Assembly (NCBI GenBank): GCA_027069135.1
Contig: JALXFE010000248.1
Span: 1 to 59,363 of the forward strand
Direction of reading: 5' to 3'
DNA: 59,363 nt
Origin: Thermoanaerobaculia bacterium
GTDB lineage: Bacteria; Acidobacteriota; Thermoanaerobaculia; Multivoradales; JAHZIX01
Part shown: piece by piece, positions 35,895 through 43,598 of the stretch
Numbering within the stretch: position 1 is the stretch's first letter
Layout of the letters: every line of letters begins with the position of its first letter
The notes under the pieces: model-generated
The model's input: only the letters and a program-made list of their open reading frames with translations
The model's database searches: none
What the model was told of the DNA's origin: nothing
Program-made: the position numbers and the translations under genes

Positions 35895-35910
35895 CCACCG
35901 AAAGCGGTGG
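35895..35910. repeat. short perfect hairpin downstream of the RAYT gene
   Basis: CCACCG and CGGTGG pair around an AAAG loop. It lies 35 bases after the transposase stop and just before a terminator-like hairpin. Confidence 0.5.
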
Positions 35911-35918
35911 ACTTAGGG

Positions 35919-35942
35919 AAAGCTGTGTCCGGACGGCTTTTT
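35919..35942 (+). terminator. candidate rho-independent terminator after the RAYT gene
   Basis: An 8-bp stem (AAAGC with GCTTT, then T-G, G-C and T-A pairs) closes a 6-base loop and runs into five T residues. Confidence 0.5.
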
Positions 35943-36128
35943 CACCCCTGAACTCAGCCTTCCGGAGGGTGAATGGCCGCGAATCTTGGCCTGATGGTGC
36001 CTCCAACTCGGCGATTTGGGGAACCTCGGCCGCCTCCGTGTCGCAGGGATGCTCCATCCTTCACTAATTGGCTGCCATATCTTTTTCTCTGGCCTTATAC
36101 TTCCCCTTGTCGAGTGGCTCCACAGATC

Positions 36129-37358
36129 ATGATCGAACAAATCCTCAACCACCCGGAATTCTGGAAATACGTCAGCATTCCCTTTGTCGCCGGCTTCGTC
36201 GGTTGGAGCACGAATTGGCTGGCGGTCAAGCTGACCTTCCAACCTTTGGAGTTCCTGGGCAAGAAGCCCTTTCTCGGTTGGCAGGGCATCATCCCCTCCA
36301 AAGCCGAGAAGATGGCCAACACCTTCGTCGACTCCACCATGGCCCGACTGGGCACCCTGTCGGAAGTCTTCGCTCAGATGGAACCCGAGAAGATCTCCGC
36401 CCATATCAACCGTTCCATCAGCCCCCGCATGGAGGAGCTTACGGACGAAGTCATGTTGGATTCCAACCCGGTCCTGTGGGAGAACCTCTTAGGGGTGGTG
36501 CGGGAGCGGGTCTACAGTCGGGTTCGCGACAGCCTGCCGCGGCTGGTCGACAACCTGATGCAAGAGATCCATACTCAGGTGGAAGATCTGGTGGATCTCA
36601 AGGACATCATCGTGACCCGGCTGGTGGCGGACAAGGCCCTCCTCAACCGACTCTTTGAGGAACCTGGATCCTCCGAGTTTAAGTTCATCGTCCGCTCCGG
36701 CGCCTACTTCGGCTTTCTCTTTGGGCTCGGCCAGCTCGGAGTATGGATCTTCTTCCAGAATTGGTGGATCCTGCCCCTCTTCGGCCTCCTCGTGGGACTG
36801 GCCACCAATTGGATCGCCCTGAACCTGATCTTCCGTCCGCTCCACCCTAAGAAAATCGGTCCCTTTACCGTGCAGGGGCTCTTCCTCCGCCGGCAAAAGG
36901 CGGTGGCCGGGGTCTGGTGCCGCATCGTGACCCGCGAGATTTTCACCATCAAAGCGTTGACCCGATCCATGATCAACGGCCCCAAGTCGGACCGGACCCG
37001 GTCGCTGATCAAAAAGCATATGAAACCCCTGGTCGATGAATCCGTCGGCATCGTCAAACCGATCGCTCAAGTCGCGGTAGGTATGGAGGGATTTGCCCGC
37101 ATCCGGGAGAGAGTCGGTGAGCTCGCCCTCGATGTTTCCGAGGACCCTTTCGACAACCATATTTTTGTTGAGGATCGCGCCACTGTCGTCGAGGACTTTC
37201 TGCGAGCCCGCATGCAAGACCTACCCCCGGATCAATTCCAGGATCTTCTGCGCCCTTGTTTTCAGGAGGACGAGTGGAAGCTGGTCCTGATGGGAGGCGT
37301 CCTCGGCGCCGCCGCCGGCTTCGCCCAACTGATCCTCGTCTTCGGCGGCTTCGGTTAG
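36129..37358 (+). CDS. DUF445 family membrane protein
   Basis: A 409-residue protein. The family signature occurs twice: GWSTNWLAVKLTFQPLEFLG near the N-terminus and GLATNWIALNLIFRPLHPKK near residue 230, each in or next to a membrane segment, with a further hydrophobic segment at the C-terminus. This internal duplication is normal for DUF445. The family has no settled function. I chose ATG 36129 because homology begins there; upstream in-frame sequence lacks conservation features. A small membrane protein gene follows after 32 bp. Confidence 0.85.
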   Translation: MIEQILNHPEFWKYVSIPFVAGFVGWSTNWLAVKLTFQPLEFLGKKPFLGWQGIIPSKAEKMANTFVDSTMARLGTLSEVFAQMEPEKISAHINRSISPRMEELTDEVMLDSNPVLWENLLGVVRERVYSRVRDSLPRLVDNLMQEIHTQVEDLVDLKDIIVTRLVADKALLNRLFEEPGSSEFKFIVRSGAYFGFLFGLGQLGVWIFFQNWWILPLFGLLVGLATNWIALNLIFRPLHPKKIGPFTVQGLFLRRQKAVAGVWCRIVTREIFTIKALTRSMINGPKSDRTRSLIKKHMKPLVDESVGIVKPIAQVAVGMEGFARIRERVGELALDVSEDPFDNHIFVEDRATVVEDFLRARMQDLPPDQFQDLLRPCFQEDEWKLVLMGGVLGAAAGFAQLILVFGGFG

Positions 37359-37390
37359 GCTCGCGAGGCCAGCCCGGAAAAGGAACGCTC

Positions 37391-37735
37391 ATGCTCAATC
37401 AGATCCTGACTATCGTCCTCACGGCCCTTCTCTCCAGCGCTCTCACCATCGGCCTCGCTTGGTGGCTCTACGAACGACGTCTCAAGGCAGAGCTCGACGC
37501 CCAACTGGAAGCCGCCGTGGCCGAAGTCGACGACAAGCTACAGGGTGCTCTCGAGACCCTCGGGGATATTGTCGAAGTTCGGGTCAAACAAGGGATCCTG
37601 AGTGGCGTCGCCGCCATCCCCTCCAGCGAGGTCCTCGCCGACACCACCAAAAGCGTCGCCAGGACCGGTGCCGAGCTCGCCTCCAAAGGCCTTTCCGCTC
37701 TCTTCGGGATCAAGAAAAACCGATCCGAGGACTGA
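37391..37735 (+). CDS. small membrane protein with coiled-coil region
   Basis: A 114-residue protein. Residues ~4-26 form one membrane segment and residues ~27-65 are an Ala/Glu/Leu-rich amphipathic helix, likely coiled coil. It follows the DUF445 gene by 32 bp, with GGA about 7 bases before ATG 37391, so the two are probably co-expressed. I do not recognise a family. The palindromic repeat copy B starts 8 bases after its stop codon. Confidence 0.65.
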   Translation: MLNQILTIVLTALLSSALTIGLAWWLYERRLKAELDAQLEAAVAEVDDKLQGALETLGDIVEVRVKQGILSGVAAIPSSEVLADTTKSVARTGAELASKGLSALFGIKKNRSED

Positions 37736-37743
37736 CAGAGCCT

Positions 37744-37877
37744 GCCCCTACGGTTAGAGCTACCACCGTGAGCTCTGTTGTAGGGGCAGGTCTTGTGCCT
37801 GCCCTCGACCAGGACGACCACAAGGGTCGCCCCTACGCCTGGTAGTTAGGAAACTTGACCGGAAAGAGAGTATCTAC
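37744..37877 (-). repeat. 134-bp palindromic repeat, copy B (inverted relative to copy A)
   Basis: Reverse complement of 21499-21632 with only a few substitutions. It carries the GTAG-footed hairpins 37780-37804 (+) and 37812-37836 (-) plus the AGAGCT/AGCTCT hairpin. It fills almost the whole gap between two convergent genes, and its outer end GTAGATAC supplies the TAG stop codon of the WS/DGAT gene. Confidence 0.9.
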
Positions 37878-39193
37878 CCCGCCACTTCCGACATATGCTC
37901 GAGCTCGTCCTCGAAGGCTTTGGCAAAGAGCTGGGGGTCCGGGAGGAGGGTGGTGTCGGCGATGATCCCGACCTGAACACTGCCCGAGAAGCTGAAAATG
38001 GAAATGCCGATCCCGATCTTGCCCCGCTGGGGAACCCAAAAAATCATATTGCGAAGGCGTCGGCCACCGATGTAAAGGTCTTCCTGTGGGCCCGGGACAT
38101 TGGTCACGACGCAAGTGCATTTATTGGCCAGGAAATCCGCCAGGCGAGTGCTGATGCCCTGGGGAAGGGCCTTTACCATCACCCGCATCAAACCATAAGT
38201 AACCAGGGGCTCGACGGAGCGCTTGACAGCGCTCATCCGGCGTTTGGTCTCAGCGATACGGGCACGGACATCCGCAATCCCGGCAGGAAGCTCCAACAGG
38301 ACAGCAGCGAAACGGTTGTTCATGACCGGCGCTTCCCCCTGGGCTCTGATACTGACCGGCATCGAGGCCCGTACCTTGTCGACACCAAGACCCGAGGTGT
38401 GCTCCAGATAGCGTTTGAAAGATCCGGCGATCGCCGCCATCAGGACGTCATTGACCGTCGCTTCGAAATGATTCTTGAGGTTCTTGATATGGCTCAGCTC
38501 GAACTTCCGGGTCCAGGCGACGCGCTTGATCCCTCCCAGCTCGGGCCCGTGGACCGACGAGCTATCCGCCTTCCAAAGCATCTTCTGGGCCAGCACCAGG
38601 GGACCGGCGAGAGGGAGCTTGGCGGCCAGAGCTAGCTTATTGGGCCGTTTCTTGGCGACTTTCTCTCCGGGAAGGACTCTTGTCACCTCGGATTCATCCA
38701 TCAGCTTGAAGAGGACGGGAATGAAGGCCAGACCATCCCCCATGCAATGGTGAACCCGGCAGATGATTGCTGTCGAGCCGTCCTCGAAATCCTCGATCAG
38801 CTGCATCTGCCAGCGGGAGCGATCCTCGGGCAGCTCCACCTGTGCCAGGGCGCTGACGTACTCCCGTAATTGATCGGAGGTCCGGACCTCCTGGGGCCCT
38901 GGGACGATGTGGCGGGTGACGTCGAAGTCAGGATCTTCCTCCCAATGAAAACGCCGACCTACGCGGACGATCTTGCGCCGGAACCGGGGGTATTGCTCCC
39001 CCCCCCCAGCCGCCAGAACCCTATTGGAGAACAACCGCCGGAAATGGTCGATCTCGAGACGATCAAAGATCATCACCGAATTGATGATCATGAGATTGGT
39101 GGGCGAATCTTGCAACCAGAATCCGTCGGCGCCGGCTACCGGCTCGCGCCACTGGGACGTTGCGGAGGTAGGGGGAGGGGATGGAGCGCTCAT
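37874..39193 (-). CDS. wax ester synthase/diacylglycerol acyltransferase (WS/DGAT)
   Basis: A 439-residue member of the WS/DGAT family, which transfers acyl groups from acyl-CoA to alcohols or diacylglycerol to make storage wax esters or triacylglycerol. The catalytic motif HHCMGDG (HHxxxDG) is at about residue 140; the C-terminal ITNVPGP-like element reads CVVTNVPGPQ. The N-terminus GADGFWLQDSPTNLM is also typical. ATG 39193 has GGAG 7 bases upstream; the longer frame to 39391 has no support. The stop codon lies inside the palindromic repeat, so the extreme C-terminus may have been set by the insertion. Confidence 0.9.
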   Translation of the reverse strand: MSAPSPPPTSATSQWREPVAGADGFWLQDSPTNLMIINSVMIFDRLEIDHFRRLFSNRVLAAGGGEQYPRFRRKIVRVGRRFHWEEDPDFDVTRHIVPGPQEVRTSDQLREYVSALAQVELPEDRSRWQMQLIEDFEDGSTAIICRVHHCMGDGLAFIPVLFKLMDESEVTRVLPGEKVAKKRPNKLALAAKLPLAGPLVLAQKMLWKADSSSVHGPELGGIKRVAWTRKFELSHIKNLKNHFEATVNDVLMAAIAGSFKRYLEHTSGLGVDKVRASMPVSIRAQGEAPVMNNRFAAVLLELPAGIADVRARIAETKRRMSAVKRSVEPLVTYGLMRVMVKALPQGISTRLADFLANKCTCVVTNVPGPQEDLYIGGRRLRNMIFWVPQRGKIGIGISIFSFSGSVQVGIIADTTLLPDPQLFAKAFEDELEHMSEVAG

Positions 39194-39341
39194 GGATCTC
39201 TCCGGCAGGAAACGTTTGAGGATTCTGGAATTCCTGGCAATGTAGCATAGGAGCCGTGGAGGCTGAGACCTGGAAGCAGCCGGGCTCTTGTGCGGGCCTC
39301 CCTTTCCGCTTCGGGTCCCGTCCGGTGATACGCTGCGATCC

Positions 39342-40646
39342 ATGATCCACAGAGCTTTTCTCATCTCGCTACTCTCGGCCGTCGTCGCCACTCTTCCCGC
39401 GACCGCCGGGGACGACTGGCCTCAGTGGTTGGGGCCGCATCGTTCCGGCGTCTACGACGGTCCGCCCCTGGCCACCCAATGGCCGGAAGGATCTCCACCG
39501 CTTCTTTGGAGCCACGATGTGGGCGAAGGATGGAGCGGCCCCATCGTGGCCGACGGCAAGGTCATCATCACCCACCGCATCGGTGACGAGGACCTCGTCG
39601 AGGCTCTCGAGGCGACCTCCGGAAAAGTGCTGTGGAAGAAGGCGTTTCCAGCCGATTACAAAGATCAATACGGCTTCGACAACGGTCCCCGGGCAACACC
39701 GACCGCGGTGGGGGGACGTGTCTATCTATTCAGCGCCGCCGGAGTGCTGCGAGCTCTCGAATTGGCCGACGGTAAGACGGTTTGGGAGGTCGACACCCAC
39801 GAAAAGTTCGGAGTCGAGCAAGGCTTTTTCGGTGCTGCTGGCTCGCCGCTGGTCGAGGCCGGCAAGGTATTCCTCAATATCGGGGGGAAAAAGGAAGGCG
39901 CGGGCCTTGTAGCCTTTGACGCCGACACCGGAGAGATCGCCTGGAAGGCAACGAAACACGAGGCGAGCTACGCCTCGCCCATCGCCGCGACCCTCAATGG
40001 AAGACGATGGATTCTCTTCTTTGATCGGGAGGGCCTGGTCCAGGTAGATCCGGAGACCGGCCGAGTCTTCTACACCTACCCACTGCGGGCTCGCAACCGC
40101 CTGACCGTCAATGCGGCCAGCCCCCTGCTCCTAGGAGAGAAGGTCTTCGTATCGTCGAGTTACCACGTCGGCGCCGCTCTCCTGGACCTCGGTGAAGACG
40201 GGCCGGTCGTCGTCTGGAACAACCACCTCTCGCTGAACAACCACTACACCACCAGCGTCACCAAAGATGGCTTGATCTTCGGTCTCCACGGACGCCAGGA
40301 GGCTCGCCCGGCTCTGCGCTGCATCCAAGCGGAGGATGGCAAGGTCCTCTGGAGCCAGGAACGCTTCGGGGGCGCGAGCCTGCTCCTCGCCGGGGATCTT
40401 CTCCTACTCCTCCGGGAAGATGGCGACCTTCTCCTGCTCCCGGCCTCTCCCAAAGGATTCGAGGTCGTCACCCAGAACCGGATCCTGGATCCCACTGTCC
40501 GGGCCTATCCAGCTCTCGCCGACGGCATTCTCTACGCCCGAGACGAATACAAGCTGATCGCTGCCGATATGCGCAAACCCGCGCCGGCCCCGGCGCCCTC
40601 AAAAAAGCCCGCTAAGAATCCGAAGACGGCACCTTCCCTTCACTGA
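39342..40646 (+). CDS. exported PQQ-type beta-propeller repeat protein
   Basis: A 434-residue protein with a signal peptide ending at PATAG. The mature start WPQWLGPHRSGVYDG is the common opening of PQQ-like WD40-type propellers. Repeated units of the type DxxTGxxxWK are visible (LEATSGKVLWKK, LADGKTVWEV, DADTGEIAWKA, DPETGRVFYT, QAEDGKVLWSQ). There is no evidence for the quinoprotein dehydrogenase active site, so it is more likely a structural or binding propeller like those abundant in Planctomycetes and Acidobacteria. The C-terminal tail is Pro/Ala/Lys-rich. Confidence 0.83.
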   Translation: MIHRAFLISLLSAVVATLPATAGDDWPQWLGPHRSGVYDGPPLATQWPEGSPPLLWSHDVGEGWSGPIVADGKVIITHRIGDEDLVEALEATSGKVLWKKAFPADYKDQYGFDNGPRATPTAVGGRVYLFSAAGVLRALELADGKTVWEVDTHEKFGVEQGFFGAAGSPLVEAGKVFLNIGGKKEGAGLVAFDADTGEIAWKATKHEASYASPIAATLNGRRWILFFDREGLVQVDPETGRVFYTYPLRARNRLTVNAASPLLLGEKVFVSSSYHVGAALLDLGEDGPVVVWNNHLSLNNHYTTSVTKDGLIFGLHGRQEARPALRCIQAEDGKVLWSQERFGGASLLLAGDLLLLLREDGDLLLLPASPKGFEVVTQNRILDPTVRAYPALADGILYARDEYKLIAADMRKPAPAPAPSKKPAKNPKTAPSLH

Positions 40647-41048
40647 TTCCGAAGGGACTTGCCTGCCGGTGCATCGTCCCGCGTCCCGACCTGTGAATCG
40701 GCAGGATGGGGTGCCTCGAAAGCGAGGGTGGCACCGTCCACAAAAAGGGACAAGCCTCGGGGGAAAACCTGCCCGGATCGAAAGGGAGAAGCGCTCGTAG
40801 CCGAGAGTCGGCTCCGGATCGAAAATTTCTAAATCGACCCACCCCGGCCCTTCAACCCCCTTACCTTCAGCGCTTTAGAGATCTACGCATAGCCTTCCCT
40901 CAACCTTCTGGGGGTCCTCCGGCGCTCCGTTTTTCACTTCCTGCGAAGAACCTGGCACGCAACTTGTTCTAAGGAGGCATAACCGGGGGGGCCGGGCAGC
41001 CGGCTTCCTCGGGGATGAAAACAAATGCAACTTACAGGAGCCTTCACC
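40647..41048. other. intergenic region upstream of the BON-domain gene
   Basis: A 402-base gap. A compound hairpin at about 40701-40726 (CCTCG..CGAGG inside GGTG..CACC) and a second stem (GTCC..GGAC) just after it lie upstream of the sigma-54-type promoter at 40953, so they may be activator sites rather than leader RNA. Between promoter and gene there is a CCGG..CCGG hairpin near 40995-41010. Confidence 0.5.
40953..40968 (+). promoter_or_regulatory. sigma-54 (-24/-12) promoter
   Basis: TGGCACGCAACTTGTT matches the RpoN consensus TGGCACGNNNNTTGCW at every fixed position except C to T in the -12 dinucleotide. The expected transcript would start near 40980, about 70 bases before the BON-gene ATG. 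Confidence 0.65.
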
Positions 41049-41807
41049 ATGCGACGTCTCACTCTCTCAGCCTTGGCCTTCGCACTGATGGCCACCATCT
41101 CGCTTCCCTCTTCCGCCTTGGTTTCCAGCCCGGAGGATCTGGCTCTTCAGATCAAGATCGAAAAAAGGTTGGAGCGCCGCGGCCTCGACACGGACGCGGC
41201 CGTACAAGTCATGGTGGAAGAGGGATGGGCAACCCTGGCCGGCGACGTCGAGACCCTCCGACAAGCAGACCGCGCCGTCGCCCTGACCGAGGGCACCAAG
41301 GGGGTCCGCGGGGTCGACAGCTATCTCCACATCTCTTCCTTCGGACGCGGCGACGATGAAATCCGCCGCGAGATCCAAGATGTGCTGGACGTCAACCTCA
41401 ACACCGAGGTCTTCGATTGGGTCGAAGCTGCGCTTGCGGAAGGCAAGGTGCTGCTCACTGGCCGGGTCTACAACCCCGTGACTCAATCCCGTATCGCCAA
41501 GGCCATCGCGAACATTCCCGGAGTCTGGCTGTTGACCAATAGCGTCGAGATCCTGCCCGTATCCTCCTTCGACGATGAGCTCCGCGAACAAGCCCTGGTC
41601 GCCATCTATGCCCATCCGGCCTTCTCCGACCGGGCCGTCCAGGGCACGCCCTCCATTCACATCGTGGTCGCCAACGGCCAGATCGCCCTCAAAGGCACCG
41701 TCTCTACCAAGGTTCAAGCCCGGCTTGCAGAATCCCTGGTACGCAGCGGTACCACCAACTTTGGCGTCGCTAACGAGATCCTGATCACGAGCCGGGTCCG
41801 CAGCTGA
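41049..41807 (+). CDS. exported protein with three BON domains
   Basis: A 252-residue protein starting at ATG 41049 (AGGAG 8 bases upstream) with a signal peptide of about 25 residues. Three BON-like units of ~70 residues are visible, each ending in a Gly-rich strand: VEEGWATLAGDVETLRQADR, LAEGKVLLTGRVYNPVTQ and VANGQIALKGTVSTKVQ. BON domains bind phospholipid and occur in OsmY-type periplasmic stress proteins. A sigma-54-type promoter upstream suggests induction by an enhancer-binding protein, for example under envelope stress. No such activator lies in the window. Confidence 0.88.
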   Translation: MRRLTLSALAFALMATISLPSSALVSSPEDLALQIKIEKRLERRGLDTDAAVQVMVEEGWATLAGDVETLRQADRAVALTEGTKGVRGVDSYLHISSFGRGDDEIRREIQDVLDVNLNTEVFDWVEAALAEGKVLLTGRVYNPVTQSRIAKAIANIPGVWLLTNSVEILPVSSFDDELREQALVAIYAHPAFSDRAVQGTPSIHIVVANGQIALKGTVSTKVQARLAESLVRSGTTNFGVANEILITSRVRS

Positions 41808-41909
41808 GGAGTCCACTCGACCTCCCATGGAGCGTCCCAGGGTCGCCAACACGATTCTGGGGCGCGGCGCCTTGTTTCGCGGGGGGGTGGAACGCGAGCT
41901 TCAGCCCGC

Positions 41910-42428
41910 TCAGGAAGGCAGACCGGCTTCCGCCGCTAGCCCTTTCAAAGCATTGCCGGTAAGCCGATAGACGGTCCACTCGTCCATCGCCACGGCACCG
42001 AGCTGGCGGTAGAAACGAATCGCATCCTCGTTCCAGTCCAGAACCCACCAATCCAGCCGCGCCATCCCACGCTCTACAGTCAGCGCCGCCAGGAAAGCGA
42101 GCAAGGCTCGGCCGACGCCGCGGCCCCGGGCCAGGGGGCGAACGAAGAGATCCTCCAAATAGATTCCCGGTCGCCCTAGGAGAGTCGAGAAATTCTGAAA
42201 GAAGAGAGCGAAGCCGACGGGCTCCCCGAGGAACTCGGCGAGGATCACTTCCGCCGCGGGCTTGAGCCCGAAGAGAGACTCCTCGAGAATCTCTTCCGTG
42301 GCCGCCACCTGGTCAGAGATCTTCTCGTGCTCGGCCAGCTGCCGAATGTATTCCAGAATGAGGGGAACGTCCGATTCCTTGGCCCAGCGAAGCTCCAACC
42401 CAGGAACCGCCGTTTGGATCGCTGCCAT
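41910..42428 (-). CDS. GNAT N-acetyltransferase, spermidine/spermine (SSAT)-like
   Basis: A 172-residue GNAT enzyme. The acetyl-CoA loop is RGRGVGRALL, preceded by GIYLEDLFVRPLA and followed by LDWWVLDWNEDAIRFYRQLGA and DEWTVYRLTG. This layout matches diamine/polyamine acetyltransferases of the SSAT type. GAGGAGG lies 9 bases before ATG 42428 and overlaps the end of the upstream gene, which stops 6 bp earlier, so it is the last gene of the TRAP operon. The substrate is likely a polyamine or similar amine. Confidence 0.85.
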   Translation of the reverse strand: MAAIQTAVPGLELRWAKESDVPLILEYIRQLAEHEKISDQVAATEEILEESLFGLKPAAEVILAEFLGEPVGFALFFQNFSTLLGRPGIYLEDLFVRPLARGRGVGRALLAFLAALTVERGMARLDWWVLDWNEDAIRFYRQLGAVAMDEWTVYRLTGNALKGLAAEAGLPS

Positions 42429-42434
42429 AATCTG

Positions 42435-43559
42435 CTACCTCCTCTCGGTGAGGGCCGGGGCCTCGAACCGCTTGTCCAATAGATACATATACATCACGGC
42501 CATGGAGTCCTGATCCTCCCCGGAGGTGTTGTTGTAGACGCTCACCAGCTCATACTCATGACTCTTGAACAGCGAGAGCCCGTCCTCGCTGGAGTAGAAA
42601 TCCACATGACGGATGCCGATTCCCTTGTCCGCCGGCCGCACCTGGCTCTTGAAGACTGACTCGCCCGCCGTCAAATCCCGCAACTCCAACGATTCGGCAA
42701 AGGGATGAAGATGGACAGCGATGTAATGGACAGTGGTGTCGAAGGGTAGATCGAGAATCTCTGTCACCAGGGTTCGATTGACCTCTTTCCCAGGCCGGAC
42801 CAGCCAATGGCCGGAAAAGCGGCGGCCGAGGGGATCCCTGTATTCGTGGCTCGCTGCGTTGAATCGGACAAGGCAGCTTGGACCGTGGTCCTCTTCCTCG
42901 GCCCCTTCCTCGGCCCCATCCTCGGAACGGCCGAAGATGAGCGGCCGCTCTTCCAGAGAAACCAGGCCGTAGACCGCTAGAGGAAACAGGGGCTTGATCG
43001 GAGCCTCCAGATCCTTCTCGCGTACGTAGTCGACCTTGACCTTGTGGCGGACATTGACGGAAATCTCGTCATGGTTGAGATTGAGAACCTGGGTAGTCAG
43101 TTCTAAGGACTCCGTGGAAAGCAGCGGCAAACCGAAACCTTCCGGCAGGACGATCTCAAACTGCCCCTGGGAGAGTGTGAAGAGACGCCCACTGATCGGA
43201 TTTCTGGAAGAAAAGAGCTGGTTGTGCCGGCGGGGATCGACATCCAGATTGCTGTGACACATGAACTCCTGGGGCATCGGCGTCTCCCCGTCTTCCTCGA
43301 CCATCACCGCCCGATACGAGGTGATCCACAGCAGCTCCGGCGCCTCCTCTCCTCCCAGCTGAAACTCCTGCTGAGAGTAGGGGCCCTTCATGGATCGGTA
43401 CTTCCGGTCCACGAGATAGCCGCTTGAAAGAACTTCCTTGGAATGCTCCTCCGCCGAGACTCGCCTCCGGAGCTCCGGTTCCCGAGAATCTGATAGCGAG
43501 GAGGCCACGAAGGCGATCAGAGACAATAGGAGAACCGACAGAAGGAGGAGACGAGTCAT
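42435..43559 (-). CDS. exported protein of unknown function in the TRAP operon
   Basis: A 374-residue protein with an N-terminal hydrophobic signal/anchor (residues ~1-20). It contains conserved-looking His-bearing strands: EFMCHSNLDVD, NVRHKVKVDYV, VHYIAVHLHPFAESLELRD and YELVSVYNNTSGEDQDSMAV. The layout vaguely resembles copper type II monooxygenase (PHM-like) domains, but I cannot confirm the copper ligands. GGAGG lies 10 bases before ATG 43559. It follows the TRAP permease gene by 39 bp and precedes the GNAT gene by 6 bp. Confidence 0.6.
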   Translation of the reverse strand: MTRLLLLSVLLLSLIAFVASSLSDSREPELRRRVSAEEHSKEVLSSGYLVDRKYRSMKGPYSQQEFQLGGEEAPELLWITSYRAVMVEEDGETPMPQEFMCHSNLDVDPRRHNQLFSSRNPISGRLFTLSQGQFEIVLPEGFGLPLLSTESLELTTQVLNLNHDEISVNVRHKVKVDYVREKDLEAPIKPLFPLAVYGLVSLEERPLIFGRSEDGAEEGAEEEDHGPSCLVRFNAASHEYRDPLGRRFSGHWLVRPGKEVNRTLVTEILDLPFDTTVHYIAVHLHPFAESLELRDLTAGESVFKSQVRPADKGIGIRHVDFYSSEDGLSLFKSHEYELVSVYNNTSGEDQDSMAVMYMYLLDKRFEAPALTERR

Positions 43560-43598
43560 GGTCCAGCGACCTCCGAGTCGAGGGGAAATCCCCCCTTC

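Noticed and set aside
40690-40800. A GEMM-type cyclic-di-GMP riboswitch before the BON gene
   Set aside because: Short pieces look similar (GGGAC, AGCCTC, GAAA loops) but the conserved core order is absent, and the likely promoter lies downstream.
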